Source: a marine actinobacterium MedAcidi-G3
GTDB lineage: Bacteria; Actinomycetota; Acidimicrobiia; Acidimicrobiales; Poriferisodalaceae
Assembly (NCBI GenBank): GCA_000817105.1
Contig: JUEP01000001.1
Span: 45,095 to 109,094, forward strand
Reading direction: 5' to 3'
DNA length: 64,000 bases
Positions 1 through 9,744 of the stretch are shown piece by piece. The position numbers were made by a program, and so were the translations under genes. The notes under the pieces were generated by a model that searched no databases, had not been told where the DNA came from, and was given only the letters and a program-made list of their open reading frames with translations. Numbering within the stretch: position 1 is the stretch's first letter; each line of letters opens with the position of its first letter.

Positions 1-1
1 A

Positions 2-331
2 AGGCTAGTTGTATATCAACCGGAAGAACCGGAGTCAGATTCAGTCCAGAATCTGTTAGCCCTATGTGCCACCAAAGATGTGGAAGTGGAGTTCCGTCCG
101 TTACGAACTGAGAGTTTCACAGGAGCCGTTGTTAGGACAACGGCAGAAGTGCAAGCAGACATGGTCGTGTTGTTTGCTGAGCGACCTGAGGGTGCTACGT
201 CTAGATTGGTTTTGTTCCCTTCGGAACGAGTCGCCAGGGAATTGACAGTGCCTGTCCTAACTTTTCCCATAGCAATGCAAGGTCCGCCAGAGCCAGTGCA
301 AAGGACTCGACGTTGGCCATGGTTAAGTTAA
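2..331 (+). CDS. Hypothetical protein, 5'-truncated by window start
   Basis: Frame 2 is open from base 2 (RLVVYQPEEPESDS...) through ORF 80..331 to the stop. Confidence 0.5.
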   Translation, partial: RLVVYQPEEPESDSVQNLLALCATKDVEVEFRPLRTESFTGAVVRTTAEVQADMVVLFAERPEGATSRLVLFPSERVARELTVPVLTFPIAMQGPPEPVQRTRRWPWLS

Positions 332-399
332 CTTCATTTAACAATTGATCTCATGTGGGTGCATTGGGCAAACTGTGATGACTTGACGAAGGGGAATTG

Positions 400-1200
400 A
401 TGTCTGAGCGAGTGACGGTTGCAGTAAAAGGTGGAGTCGCAGATGTGCGGTTGAACCGCCCAGAAAAACTAAATGCGCTCGACAACCAAATGTTCAGAGC
501 GATTGTGGACGCCGGGGAGGAGCTGAAAAGTCGCGATGACGTAAGGGCCGTGGTGCTCAGCGGCGAAGGTAGATCTTTCTGTGCGGGCTTGGACTTTTCA
601 TCATTCCAAGCAATGGGGAGTGACCGAGCAGAGAATCAGGCAGAGCCTCCGGTGGACCACCTCGACGGTCGTATCACCCACCTCGGACAGCAGGCTGCCT
701 GGGTTTGGCAGGAATTGAAAGTACCTGTAATTGGAGCGATAGAAGGTCATGCCCTCGGTGGCGGCTTTCAGATCGCCATGGGTCCGGATATCCGAATTAT
801 TCACCCAGATACGAAAATGTCTATTTTAGAAATTCGTTGGGGGTTGGTGCCCGATATGGGAGCTTCGGTGACGCTTCCGCCAATGATTGGACTCGATGTT
901 ATGAAGGAAATGTATTTCACTGGAAAAATGGTCTCTGGAGTAGAAGCAGTCGAATTGGGAATTGCCACGCGCCTTGATAACAACCCTCATGAGGCGGCCA
1001 TGGAATTGGCTGGCGAGATAGCCCACAAAAACCCAGAAGCAATTCGGCGAATGAAAAGCATTCTTAATGGATTAACGGAACGCACCACGGCGGAGCGTTT
1101 CGCTGCCGAGCGGGAACATATCGAAGCCCTAATTGGCTCACCGAACCAGAAAGAAGCCGTAAAGGCTTTCTTTGAAAAACGCTCACCCGATTTTTCGTGA
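400..1200 (+). CDS. Enoyl-CoA hydratase/isomerase (crotonase) family protein
   Basis: RLNRPEKLNALD, GRSFCAGLD, GGGFQIAMGPDIRI motifs; RBS AAGGGGAA before ATG 400. Confidence 0.93.
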   Translation: MSERVTVAVKGGVADVRLNRPEKLNALDNQMFRAIVDAGEELKSRDDVRAVVLSGEGRSFCAGLDFSSFQAMGSDRAENQAEPPVDHLDGRITHLGQQAAWVWQELKVPVIGAIEGHALGGGFQIAMGPDIRIIHPDTKMSILEIRWGLVPDMGASVTLPPMIGLDVMKEMYFTGKMVSGVEAVELGIATRLDNNPHEAAMELAGEIAHKNPEAIRRMKSILNGLTERTTAERFAAEREHIEALIGSPNQKEAVKAFFEKRSPDFS

Positions 1201-1228
1201 AAAACGACAAACTTTAAGGCCGTAATCT

Positions 1229-2011
1229 GTGTCTGTTTCTCTTGAAGGCTTGTTAGCTGAAGCATCGGAACTCGCCCAAGCCGCCGGTTCTATGACCCTT
1301 GATTGGTTTCGCAGATCGAGCCTAACGGTCGAGTCAAAAATGGATGGGTCTGAAGTTACCGAGGCTGACCGCGTAGCCGAGCGTTTTATTCGTGATGAAT
1401 TAAAGACCCGCCACCCGAGCCACTTAGTCGTCGGAGAAGAAGAAGGAGGGTCGTTTGAGTCCGGAACCTTGACCTGGATCATTGATCCCATTGACGGAAC
1501 CCGGGGATTCGTTCGAGGTGTACCTCTATACGCAACGCTTCTTGCGGTTGTTGATGATTCAGGACCCTTAGTTGGGGTGATCTACGTGCCTGCTCTAAAT
1601 TCGACCGTCGCCGCTGCTCGGGGGAGCGGTTGCTGGCACGATGGCCAACGATGCGCAGTGAGTCAAACCAAAGAACTTGACGGAGCCTTAATAAACACCA
1701 GCAGCTTCGATACATTCTCTGATCCAGCGCTCTTAGCATTGAAACATTCCAAGGCCCTGATGAAAACTTGGGGAGACGCATTTGGCTACTACATGGTCGC
1801 CACTGGTCAAGCCGAAGCAATGATCGACCCAATATGCTCACCCTGGGATCTTGCGCCAATGCCTGTGATTCTTAACGAAGCCGGAGGAAGTTTTACTGAC
1901 ATCCACGGCCAAGCGAATCTTGACCTGAGCGCAGGCCCTAACTCGGTAAGCGGCGTTGCCTCTAACGGATTCCTCCACGAAGACCTCCTAGCGATTATGA
2001 GCTCGTCGTGA
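1229..2011 (+). CDS. Inositol monophosphatase family protein (HisN/IMPase-like)
   Basis: VVGEEEGG, WIIDPIDGTRGFVRGVP, SPWDLAPMPVILNEAGG motifs. Confidence 0.92.
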   Translation: MSVSLEGLLAEASELAQAAGSMTLDWFRRSSLTVESKMDGSEVTEADRVAERFIRDELKTRHPSHLVVGEEEGGSFESGTLTWIIDPIDGTRGFVRGVPLYATLLAVVDDSGPLVGVIYVPALNSTVAAARGSGCWHDGQRCAVSQTKELDGALINTSSFDTFSDPALLALKHSKALMKTWGDAFGYYMVATGQAEAMIDPICSPWDLAPMPVILNEAGGSFTDIHGQANLDLSAGPNSVSGVASNGFLHEDLLAIMSSS

Positions 2012-3108
2012 GTGAAGGAGCCGAAAAGATGCCCAAATGGGTGCCGCGAGCTACGGGAGTATTTCTTGGAGGAGCGACGCTCTTGGCAGCTCTCGTTTGG
2101 GTCCTATTTCGCGTTCGTTCGTTGATCATCGTCATTCTTGTGTCGTTATTTCTATCTTTCGCTATCGAGCCAGCGGTAAATTGGCTTGCCCGACGAGGGT
2201 GGCGGCGTGGACCAGCGACCCTGTCAATGTTTGCGGTAATCCTTATTGGAATCGGCGGATTTTTGTTCGCGATGGGTTCAGTACTTGCCGAGCAAATCAC
2301 GAAGTTGACGGCGGAAGCGCCTGGCTATATTCGTGAAATCGAACACTGGCTAGAGGCCAGATTCGGTGTCGTTCTTGAAACAGATGCCCTGGTTGCTGAA
2401 TTTTCGACTGGAGGTAGCGCAGCTCGTTTAGCGTCTAACGTTGCCGGAGATTTGGTTTCTATCGGAACAGCGCTTATGTCGCTGATCTTCCAAACTCTTA
2501 CAGTCTTGCTATTCACTTTCTACCTGGTTGCAGACGGACCCAAACTTCGCCGCCTTCTGTGCTCGGCCTTATCCGCAAAACGTCAAGAACTGATGTTGAA
2601 GGGCTGGGAAATAGCGATCGACAAAACAGGCGCATATATCTATTCGAGAACCCTCTTGGGTTTAGCGGCGTTTCTTGTTCACTGGTTAATTTTTGCCCTC
2701 CTGGAAGTCCCATCTCCGGTCCCGCTGGCGCTTTGGGTCGGGATTATGTCTCAATTTGTGCCAGTCGCAGGAACTTACTTGGCGGGTCTTCTCCCGATTT
2801 TGATAGCGCTACTTCACCAACCCATAACGGCTCTTTGGGTGTTGCTGGCTATAGCCATTTATCAACAGTTAGAGAATTATTTGTTTGCGCCCCGGATTAC
2901 CTCTCAAACAATGAATATTCACCCTGCGGTTGCCTTCGGAACAGTGATCTTGGGCGCCTCATTGCTTGGGGTTGTAGGCACCCTTCTGGCGGTCCCGGTA
3001 GCCGCAACGATCCAAGCTTTTGTGTCAACCTATATACGACGCCATGAGCTAATCGACTCTGAATTGTTAGAGAACGAGGGTGCTGAACCAGAGAACGAAG
3101 AAGAGTGA
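2008..3108 (+). CDS. AI-2E family transporter (PerM-like membrane protein)
   Basis: Multiple TM segments, typical AI-2E family layout (LIIVILVSLFLSFAIEPAVNWL, LENYLFAPRI). Confidence 0.88.
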   Translation: MSEGAEKMPKWVPRATGVFLGGATLLAALVWVLFRVRSLIIVILVSLFLSFAIEPAVNWLARRGWRRGPATLSMFAVILIGIGGFLFAMGSVLAEQITKLTAEAPGYIREIEHWLEARFGVVLETDALVAEFSTGGSAARLASNVAGDLVSIGTALMSLIFQTLTVLLFTFYLVADGPKLRRLLCSALSAKRQELMLKGWEIAIDKTGAYIYSRTLLGLAAFLVHWLIFALLEVPSPVPLALWVGIMSQFVPVAGTYLAGLLPILIALLHQPITALWVLLAIAIYQQLENYLFAPRITSQTMNIHPAVAFGTVILGASLLGVVGTLLAVPVAATIQAFVSTYIRRHELIDSELLENEGAEPENEEE

Positions 3109-3129
3109 CTAATGTGAAAGTTCTTCCAG

Positions 3130-3681
3130 TCAGCAATCTCCGATAATTAGTTCAATCAGTCGTGCGTCGCCAGCCTCATTATTGATGAATAAGTCAAGAC
3201 CAGTTGCGTCTAAAAGTGGTGACTCGTTTACCTCCAGTACTACGGCAGAGGCCTCGCTACGCTCGACAATAAGAGTGCTAAGAACTGCTAACTGAGGGTC
3301 ACCCGAACGCAACGTGCGGCAGAAGCGAGTGCGATACTCATGGCAGCTGACATGGGTAGAAACAATTAAAAGTAACTCCGAAAGTTTTTGGATCCGTTTC
3401 GATTCGTAAACGATATTCCAAGGGGGACTATTGCTGCGCTGTCTCAGTCCCGAATCACGCAGCCTTCGGACCAACTCGCGACTGTCAACTTTGGTGGCAC
3501 CAGCTTCAAGAGCTAATTGATGTTCATCTTCGTTAATGTCGTAATGATCACCTTGGAATCCAATTCGACGTTTGCCTATGTTTAGGGCAAATGCATGAAG
3601 CTCTTCGAGCGATACATCAGAAACCATGTGACCCCACAGGCGACCTCTCCAAGGCCAGCGTGGTTTATCGAGCAAAATCAT
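3130..3681 (-). CDS. DUF4031 domain-containing protein
   Basis: N-terminal MILLDKPRWPWRGRLWGHMVSDVSLEELHAFALNIG...GDHYDI typical of DUF4031. Confidence 0.8.
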   Translation of the reverse strand: MILLDKPRWPWRGRLWGHMVSDVSLEELHAFALNIGKRRIGFQGDHYDINEDEHQLALEAGATKVDSRELVRRLRDSGLRQRSNSPPWNIVYESKRIQKLSELLLIVSTHVSCHEYRTRFCRTLRSGDPQLAVLSTLIVERSEASAVVLEVNESPLLDATGLDLFINNEAGDARLIELIIGDC

Positions 3682-4766
3682 GAGGCGTCAGCCAGTAAAC
3701 CGTCGAGCAATGAGTCGTATTTCGGAGCGAGAGCCTCCCAAGCAAAGGCCGATATGCACTCCCGGGTCCTACGTCGGTTGATGTGCAGATCATCTCGGGA
3801 CTTCGACAAGGTCGCTCGAAGCGCTTCGTCAAACGGCCCGCTATACAGATATTCAGATGAGAACTCTCTCGGGACTATTTCTGGATAAGAAAGCCGATCT
3901 GGGATTAACGGCCTCGCTCCCGCAGCTATTGCCTCGGCGATCGCTACTCCAAAGAATTCATGGTGTGCCGTAGAAACCACCAAGTCGCTATTACACAGAA
4001 TTTGTCGGTAGGTGTCTCTATTTTGAGTGCCCGATATGAGGACTCGATCTGACAGTTGCTCTGTCATTCTTCGGTGCGCCTTTTCGCCCGCACGTTCGAC
4101 CTCTCCTAGGGCGTACAACGAGAATTCGTAACCTTCTGCTGCTAGGAGTGTCATTGCGTGGACGAATTCTCCCGGGTTTTTGTCATGGGACCATCGGTGG
4201 TTCCATAACACCCGAGTCGGGCCACTAACACTCGCGGGGCTGAGACCGGAGACTTCTATGCCTACTGGAAGAACGTGCAAAGCCTCTAACTTGCTTTGCA
4301 CTTTGCGTCCAGAGCCCTCGACGAGCTCTTCGGCGAAGGTTGGCATTCCTTTTCTGAGAAGATCAGCATGATATTGAGTAGCCACAGCGACCTTGTCGGC
4401 ACTCATAATTGAGTTCAGATCATTAACCATCGCTCGGTAGGGCCGTCCACCTTTAGGGCCTGGAGGGTACCCAATCTGGCTTTCGTGCATGTAGAGCAGA
4501 GTTGGGGGTCGAGAGGTCGACCTATCTATTAAACCGAGCACACTTGCGAGATCTATGGGAGTGCTGGCGACTAGAGCGTCAATTGGCTTCGCTGCGTCGT
4601 TAATCGCCTCCGCAAAACGAGTTGGGGCAGTCACTAAAGAGCGACGCCATCCGGCGTCAGTTCCGTCGATCACGCGAATGCTGTGATTGCTATGGGAGCG
4701 CCATCCTTTTACCCAACTGCGATGAGAGCCCTGGTACCAGGGTTCGAGCACGACAACATTCGCCAC
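3678..4766 (-). CDS. DUF3524/GT4-like glycosyltransferase (tRNA-queuosine alpha-mannosyltransferase-like)
   Basis: VVVLEPWYQGSHRSWVKGW N-terminus; WNHRWSHDKNP; C-terminal GT-B fold-like. GTG start at 4766 preferred over ORF start 4814. Confidence 0.72.
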   Translation of the reverse strand: MANVVVLEPWYQGSHRSWVKGWRSHSNHSIRVIDGTDAGWRRSLVTAPTRFAEAINDAAKPIDALVASTPIDLASVLGLIDRSTSRPPTLLYMHESQIGYPPGPKGGRPYRAMVNDLNSIMSADKVAVATQYHADLLRKGMPTFAEELVEGSGRKVQSKLEALHVLPVGIEVSGLSPASVSGPTRVLWNHRWSHDKNPGEFVHAMTLLAAEGYEFSLYALGEVERAGEKAHRRMTEQLSDRVLISGTQNRDTYRQILCNSDLVVSTAHHEFFGVAIAEAIAAGARPLIPDRLSYPEIVPREFSSEYLYSGPFDEALRATLSKSRDDLHINRRRTRECISAFAWEALAPKYDSLLDGLLADAS

Positions 4767-4828
4767 ACTGATGAAACTACATGGGTCCTTCACATCTGGG
4801 GAATAACCCGGCAAACTAACGCTTCGTG

Positions 4829-6154
4829 TTGAAAAAATTGAGTGCCGTCACATTAACAACGCTGTTGTTGCTTATTCCGGTTCCAGTAGCCGCAGCCAAG
4901 GTAGAACCGGCAGGTGGTGCTGTCATCTATGGCCAACCTGACGAAGCTTCTATGGCGAGTCGAGTTACAGCGATGGCTTCTCATTTAGATGGGAACGGAT
5001 ATTGGGTAGCAACAGCGAATGGGATGGTTCTTAATTTCGGTTCTGCTGGTCACTTTGGCGATATGGACTCAGTAACGCTAAATCAGCCGGTGGTGGGTAT
5101 GGCGCCAACTAAAACTGGTAACGGTTATTGGCTGGTAGCTAGCGACGGCGGAATCTTTTCCTTCGGAGATGCTGCATTTTATGGTTCCGCTGGTGCTGTT
5201 GTCCTGAACAGCCCGATTGTCGGCATGGCCGCTACCAACGCAGGTCGGGGGTATTGGCTCGTCGCGGCCGATGGGGGAGTCTTCTCTTATGGTGACGCTG
5301 TTTTTCATGGATCGACTGGAGATCTAGTCCTAAACCGGCCAATAGTTAGCCTCCTTTCGACCATTACTGATGCTGGCTACTGGCTGTTGGCAGATGATGG
5401 CGGAATTTTTACTTTCGGTGACGCAAAGTTCCATGGATCTGGACCTGGGAAAGGCTTCATCGACCCTTTCGCTGGCATGATCCCAGCGGCCGATGGAAAT
5501 GGCTACTCGTTAGTGCATTCGAATGGGAGAATCACTGCGTTCGGGAGCGCTGCGCTCGCGAGGGAACCGGTCTGTGACCCATGGCCAGTTAGCGACATGT
5601 CAGTCTCAGGAGCAGGAGCGGTGCTTTTGCGAACAGCGGCGAAGGCACCAAACCTTCCACCGTCGAAGGTCTCCGCTTCTCTCGACGCCAACTACATAGA
5701 GACACTCATTACTCATTCGCAAGCTTGTCAGATTTATCGGGCGCCCAACCTAGGATCTTTGGGATCTCCACTGCTCGAGCCAGTGCAGACTTCTGGTTAT
5801 GGCTGGCGTAGACATCCGATATGGGGAGATTTGTCAATTCATAGAGGCGTAGATTTCATAGGGCCCAATAGAACTTCAGGAGGGGCAGCACTGGCTGTTA
5901 AAAGCGGGGTCGTCACTGCTGTTGCTGATTTGACTGCCTACGGCACCACCGTGATCGTCGATCACGGAGAACAAATAGCAACTGTTTACGGTCACCTCAG
6001 AGAGGTACTAGTTGAGGTGGGTCAGGAAGTTGAGCAGGGAATGGGTCTCGGGTTAGTCGGGTCCACCGGTTTGTCGACAGGAGCCCATCTGCACTTCGAA
6101 CTTTGGGCGGGCGGCAAGACCGTTAATCCTCTTCTTTACCTGACGCTCCCGTAA
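4829..6154 (+). CDS. Secreted M23-family metallopeptidase with five N-terminal GYWLVA-type repeats
   Basis: Signal peptide LKKLSAVTLTTLLLLIPVPVAAA; five 42-aa repeats; C-terminal GWRRHP...HRGVDF...HGEQIATVYGHL...GAHLHFEL. Confidence 0.92.
   Translation: MKKLSAVTLTTLLLLIPVPVAAAKVEPAGGAVIYGQPDEASMASRVTAMASHLDGNGYWVATANGMVLNFGSAGHFGDMDSVTLNQPVVGMAPTKTGNGYWLVASDGGIFSFGDAAFYGSAGAVVLNSPIVGMAATNAGRGYWLVAADGGVFSYGDAVFHGSTGDLVLNRPIVSLLSTITDAGYWLLADDGGIFTFGDAKFHGSGPGKGFIDPFAGMIPAADGNGYSLVHSNGRITAFGSAALAREPVCDPWPVSDMSVSGAGAVLLRTAAKAPNLPPSKVSASLDANYIETLITHSQACQIYRAPNLGSLGSPLLEPVQTSGYGWRRHPIWGDLSIHRGVDFIGPNRTSGGAALAVKSGVVTAVADLTAYGTTVIVDHGEQIATVYGHLREVLVEVGQEVEQGMGLGLVGSTGLSTGAHLHFELWAGGKTVNPLLYLTLP
4991..5620 (+). 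repeat. Five tandem 126-bp (42-aa) coding repeats, GYWLVAxDGGIFSFGDAxFxGS type
   Basis: Repeat units begin at 4991, 5117, 5243, 5369 and 5495, exact 126-bp period. Confidence 0.9.
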
Positions 6155-6183
6155 TAACTTTCACCTCGAAGGAAAAGCGAAGG

Positions 6184-6861
6184 CTAAAACACTTCTAGAT
6201 GTTCAAGTACAGCATCGATAAAGCCAAAGTTCTTTGGTGTAGCGAAGTGATCGCATCCTCGCAATTCGGTGTAGCTTCCGTCACTCAGCGCATCTAGTAA
6301 CGGGGCCGCTGGTCCTGCAAAATCTTCTGTGCCTAGGACCACTCTCACGGGGTGAGTGATCTGTTCGAATTGAGTTTTTCCGAGAGGGTGGTGCTTTCTG
6401 CGCATGAAAGCGGCCAAGGCTAAGCCGTCTTGGTCTGGTTCTGCAGCGTAGCGAGCGAATGTTTGAGCGTGAACATCGTCATCTGCGGCGTCTCCTTGCA
6501 CGCCCTTAGCTATTCGCTCGGCTTGTGCTTCGTCGCGTTCAAATAGATTTCTCCCGACTCCTGATACGACGAGTCGTCCAAATTTTTCAGGCGCGATAGC
6601 AGCCATGCAAAGAAGAGTCCGCGCACCCATTGAGAATCCGACGCCGTCTACCTGACCTTCCGGTAGTCGAGTAACGAGTTCTTGCTCCATCTCTGCATAC
6701 GCGCCTGGATCGTGGTGTTTCTCGGCTGTTCCGTGACCAGGGAGGTCCCAAGCGATGACCTCACGCCCTGCGTCGCCAAGAAGTTCAACGATTCCGGTAG
6801 GCACCCAAGTGGACTCTACAGATCCGGTGAATCCATGTAACAGCAGGACTGGATTAGACAT
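6184..6861 (-). CDS. Alpha/beta hydrolase
   Basis: LLLHGFTGS, WDLPGHG, GVGFSMGARTLL nucleophile elbow, CDHFATPKN. Confidence 0.9.
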   Translation of the reverse strand: MSNPVLLLHGFTGSVESTWVPTGIVELLGDAGREVIAWDLPGHGTAEKHHDPGAYAEMEQELVTRLPEGQVDGVGFSMGARTLLCMAAIAPEKFGRLVVSGVGRNLFERDEAQAERIAKGVQGDAADDDVHAQTFARYAAEPDQDGLALAAFMRRKHHPLGKTQFEQITHPVRVVLGTEDFAGPAAPLLDALSDGSYTELRGCDHFATPKNFGFIDAVLEHLEVF

Positions 6862-6971
6862 GAACTCATTCTGTCAGACCGGGCGCAGTTGTGTAGTGCG
6901 ACCTCCCTACTTAGGAGCATCTTCTCGAATTGGATTACCGTAAGGAAGACGTAGCTACAGGAAGAGGAATA

Positions 6972-8744
6972 ATGTCAGCCTCCAGTGAAGAGCCAATGAG
7001 AATCGCAAATTGCAGCGGATTCTTTGGAGATCGTTTAGCAGCAGCTAAAGAAATGGTTTATGGGGGGCCCATTGATGCGTTAACTGGCGACTGGTTGGCA
7101 GAACTGACGATGTTAATCCTGTCGCGGATCCAAGCGAAGGCACCTGGAGGGGGTTACGCCCGAACGTTTGTGACGCAAATGGAAGACGTCATGGGTGAGT
7201 GTCTTGATCGCCAGATTAAAGTCGTCACAAATGCCGGGGGTCTAAACCCAGAAGGTTGCGCTGATGCTGTTCAAGAGCTCGCAGACCAGTTAGGTCTCAA
7301 TCCCAAGATCGCTTACGTAGCAGGTGATGATTTAGCTCCGCGACTGGATGACTTAATCCAATCGGGACACGATCTTGCGCACCTCGATACTGGAGCGCCT
7401 CTAGGAGACCTAGCAGACCGGATCGTCACTGCTAACGCTTATATAGGTTGCTGGGGCATTGTTGAGGCCCTTAACCAGGGAGCGGACATAGTAATAACCG
7501 GCAGGGCAACAGACGCCGCTGTTGTAGCGGGCCCCGCTGCTTGGTATCACGGCTGGCAACGAAATGACTGGAATGCATTGGCTGGAGCCATCGTCGCTGG
7601 CCATGTCATTGAGTGTGGCGGGCAAGCTACTGGTGGAAACTATTCCTTTTTCACTGAAATTGAAGATTTAACCTATCCCGGCTTTCCTTGGGCCGAAGTT
7701 TTCGCGGACGGAAGTTCCATTATTGGTAAGCATGATGGAACCGGAGGCGAAGTCTCGGTTGGGACAGTCACCTCTCAACTTCTTTATGAAATTCAGAGTG
7801 AACGATATTTCAACCCGGACGTCGTCAGTCGTTTCGACACCATAAAAGTTGAAGAGGTAGAGAAAGACCGCGTCAAAATATCTGGGACACAAGGAGAACC
7901 AGCGCCACCCCAACTCAAGGTAGCTATGAATTATCACGGTGGCTTTCGAAATCAGATTTCCATTGGGCTTACGGGGTTGGACATTGAGGCTAAGGCCGAG
8001 CTTATTGAAAGGCAGTTCTGGAACAGTTGTCCTTATGGGCCTGAAGACTACGAAACAGTAGTAAGAAAGTTCTTGCCTACCCATAAGCAGAATCCAGAAA
8101 CCAACGAAGAAGCAGTCGCTGTTTACAAGATCATCGTCAAAGACCCTGACGAGAGGAAGGTGGGAAGGGCTTTTTCGAACGCTGGAACCGAAATAGGGCT
8201 TTGCTCTATCCCAGGGATGTTTGGCACGGGAGGAGGCCCCGGCCCTGGGCAACCCTTTGGTATTTATTGGCCGACGTTGATCGACTCGGATCTAGTTTCA
8301 ATGGAAGTCGTAGTCGACGGCAAGCTGACCCTGGTTGATAGCACTCCGCCTCTTGATGGAGCAGCGATTGATGTTCAGTCCCTTGAGATGCCCGCTTTGC
8401 CGGAAGGGCCAACTCAGTTAGTCCCGCTCGGCGTGCTCTTTGGTACTAGGTCTGGAGATAAGGGCCCCAACGCGAATCTCGGCATATTTGCTCGCTCTCC
8501 TGAGGCATACGTTTGGCTAGAAAATTATTTATCTATCGACATGTTGAAGCAGTTAATGCCCGAAGCTGCCGAACGGAAAATCGACCGCTACGAGTTGCCA
8601 AACTTGTTGAGTCTGAACTTTATTTTCCAAGGCCTATTGGAGGAAGGTGTCGCAGCTTCAACAAGGCAAGATCCCCAAGCAAAAGCGTTAGGGGAATACC
8701 TGAGGGCGAAGCTTGCCGATATTCCTGAAATGTTACTTAGCTGA
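6972..8744 (+). CDS. Acyclic terpene utilization AtuA family protein (DUF1446)
   Basis: IANCSGFFGDRLAAAKEMV, NAGGLNPEGCA, DIVITGRATDAAVV; RBS AGGAAGAGG before ATG 6972. Confidence 0.88.
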   Translation: MSASSEEPMRIANCSGFFGDRLAAAKEMVYGGPIDALTGDWLAELTMLILSRIQAKAPGGGYARTFVTQMEDVMGECLDRQIKVVTNAGGLNPEGCADAVQELADQLGLNPKIAYVAGDDLAPRLDDLIQSGHDLAHLDTGAPLGDLADRIVTANAYIGCWGIVEALNQGADIVITGRATDAAVVAGPAAWYHGWQRNDWNALAGAIVAGHVIECGGQATGGNYSFFTEIEDLTYPGFPWAEVFADGSSIIGKHDGTGGEVSVGTVTSQLLYEIQSERYFNPDVVSRFDTIKVEEVEKDRVKISGTQGEPAPPQLKVAMNYHGGFRNQISIGLTGLDIEAKAELIERQFWNSCPYGPEDYETVVRKFLPTHKQNPETNEEAVAVYKIIVKDPDERKVGRAFSNAGTEIGLCSIPGMFGTGGGPGPGQPFGIYWPTLIDSDLVSMEVVVDGKLTLVDSTPPLDGAAIDVQSLEMPALPEGPTQLVPLGVLFGTRSGDKGPNANLGIFARSPEAYVWLENYLSIDMLKQLMPEAAERKIDRYELPNLLSLNFIFQGLLEEGVAASTRQDPQAKALGEYLRAKLADIPEMLLS

Positions 8745-8747
8745 CTT

Positions 8748-9590
8748 CTAGATCAGTTGAGTATCAGGCTCGGCTACCACCGGGTTGGTAAGTGTTCCGA
8801 TTCCTTCAACTGTGATAGAGACCTCGTCGCCTTCGCTCAACATTTTGGGAGGATCCCAATAGAGGCCGACTCCGGCTGGAGTTCCGGTAGCAATAACAGT
8901 TCCTGCCTCGAGAGTGAATGCCGTTGAAAGATGGTGGACGATGTCAAAACAATCAAATATCAGGTCATCTGTATTTGAGTCCTGACGCACTTCGCCGTTC
9001 ACGCGCGTAGTCAACTGCAGCTTGTGGGGGTCCACCTCGTCACTGGTAACCATCCATGGGCCCATTGGGCCGTGGGTGTCCCACGATTTTCCCATCAACA
9101 TCGTGGGGCTGGCTTTTTGCCAATCCCTGACACTCACATCGTTCATTATTGTGTATCCGGCTATCACCTCGTGAGCCCTATCTAGCGGGACGTGTCTGCA
9201 TCGTTTGCCAATCACGATCGCTAACTCACCTTCGTAGTCGACTTTGTGCGGTGCGGTAGTCGGAATGTGGATACCGGCGCCAGGTCCGATTACGCAGTTG
9301 TGATGTTTGGTAAATATGACTGGTGTAGTGGGAACTTCTCGGCCGCCTTCTTCGGCGTGAGCTCGGTAGTTCAATCCCACTGCGAGAATTGCAGGCGGAG
9401 CTCCGACAGGAGCTAAAAGCTGCGCCTCAGAAAGGGCAGTGCGTTCTCCTGTGGTCATACTCTGAAGATCCAATCCACTGCTTAATAGGCCGGGGAGATC
9501 ATCATGGGCGGTGTCGAGATCAACCAACTCTTCGTCGAGCACTAAAGCAATACGCGTGATCCCTTCGCGAAGGTGTCTGGCAATAAGCAT
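8748..9590 (-). CDS. Fumarylacetoacetate hydrolase family protein
   Basis: NYRAHAEE, FTKHHNCVIGPG, DYEGELAIVIG, GYTIMNDVSVRDWQ; start trimmed to MLIARHL at 9590. Confidence 0.93.
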   Translation of the reverse strand: MLIARHLREGITRIALVLDEELVDLDTAHDDLPGLLSSGLDLQSMTTGERTALSEAQLLAPVGAPPAILAVGLNYRAHAEEGGREVPTTPVIFTKHHNCVIGPGAGIHIPTTAPHKVDYEGELAIVIGKRCRHVPLDRAHEVIAGYTIMNDVSVRDWQKASPTMLMGKSWDTHGPMGPWMVTSDEVDPHKLQLTTRVNGEVRQDSNTDDLIFDCFDIVHHLSTAFTLEAGTVIATGTPAGVGLYWDPPKMLSEGDEVSITVEGIGTLTNPVVAEPDTQLI

Positions 9591-9596
9591 GTAGGG

Positions 9597-9602
9597 ACCA
9601 TA
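9597..9602 (-). promoter_or_regulatory. Candidate leaderless -10 TATGGT-N6-ATG (FAH family gene)
   Basis: Plus-strand ACCATA, 6 nt from ATG 9590. Confidence 0.45.
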
Positions 9603-9744
9603 GTCCCGGGGCGAAGACAAGGAGCGTAGGGACTTAAAAATCCTTCGACTCTTAGCGTCCACCCCTTGTTCTTCCGAGGTTGCTCTGGCACCCTTGCCTG
9701 TCACGTCCTTTATTGACGGACGCGAAACGAGAGATCTAATACTT

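Noticed and set aside
2559-3047. 162-aa plus-strand ORF in another frame
   Set aside because: Inside AI-2E transporter CDS; spurious overlap
4817-4822. TAACGC-N6-TTG upstream of the M23 peptidase
   Set aside because: Lacks the final T of TAnnnT; not counted in the leaderless set
7668-8252. 194-aa minus-strand ORF
   Set aside because: Antisense to a well-supported AtuA-family CDS; composition looks like frame shadow
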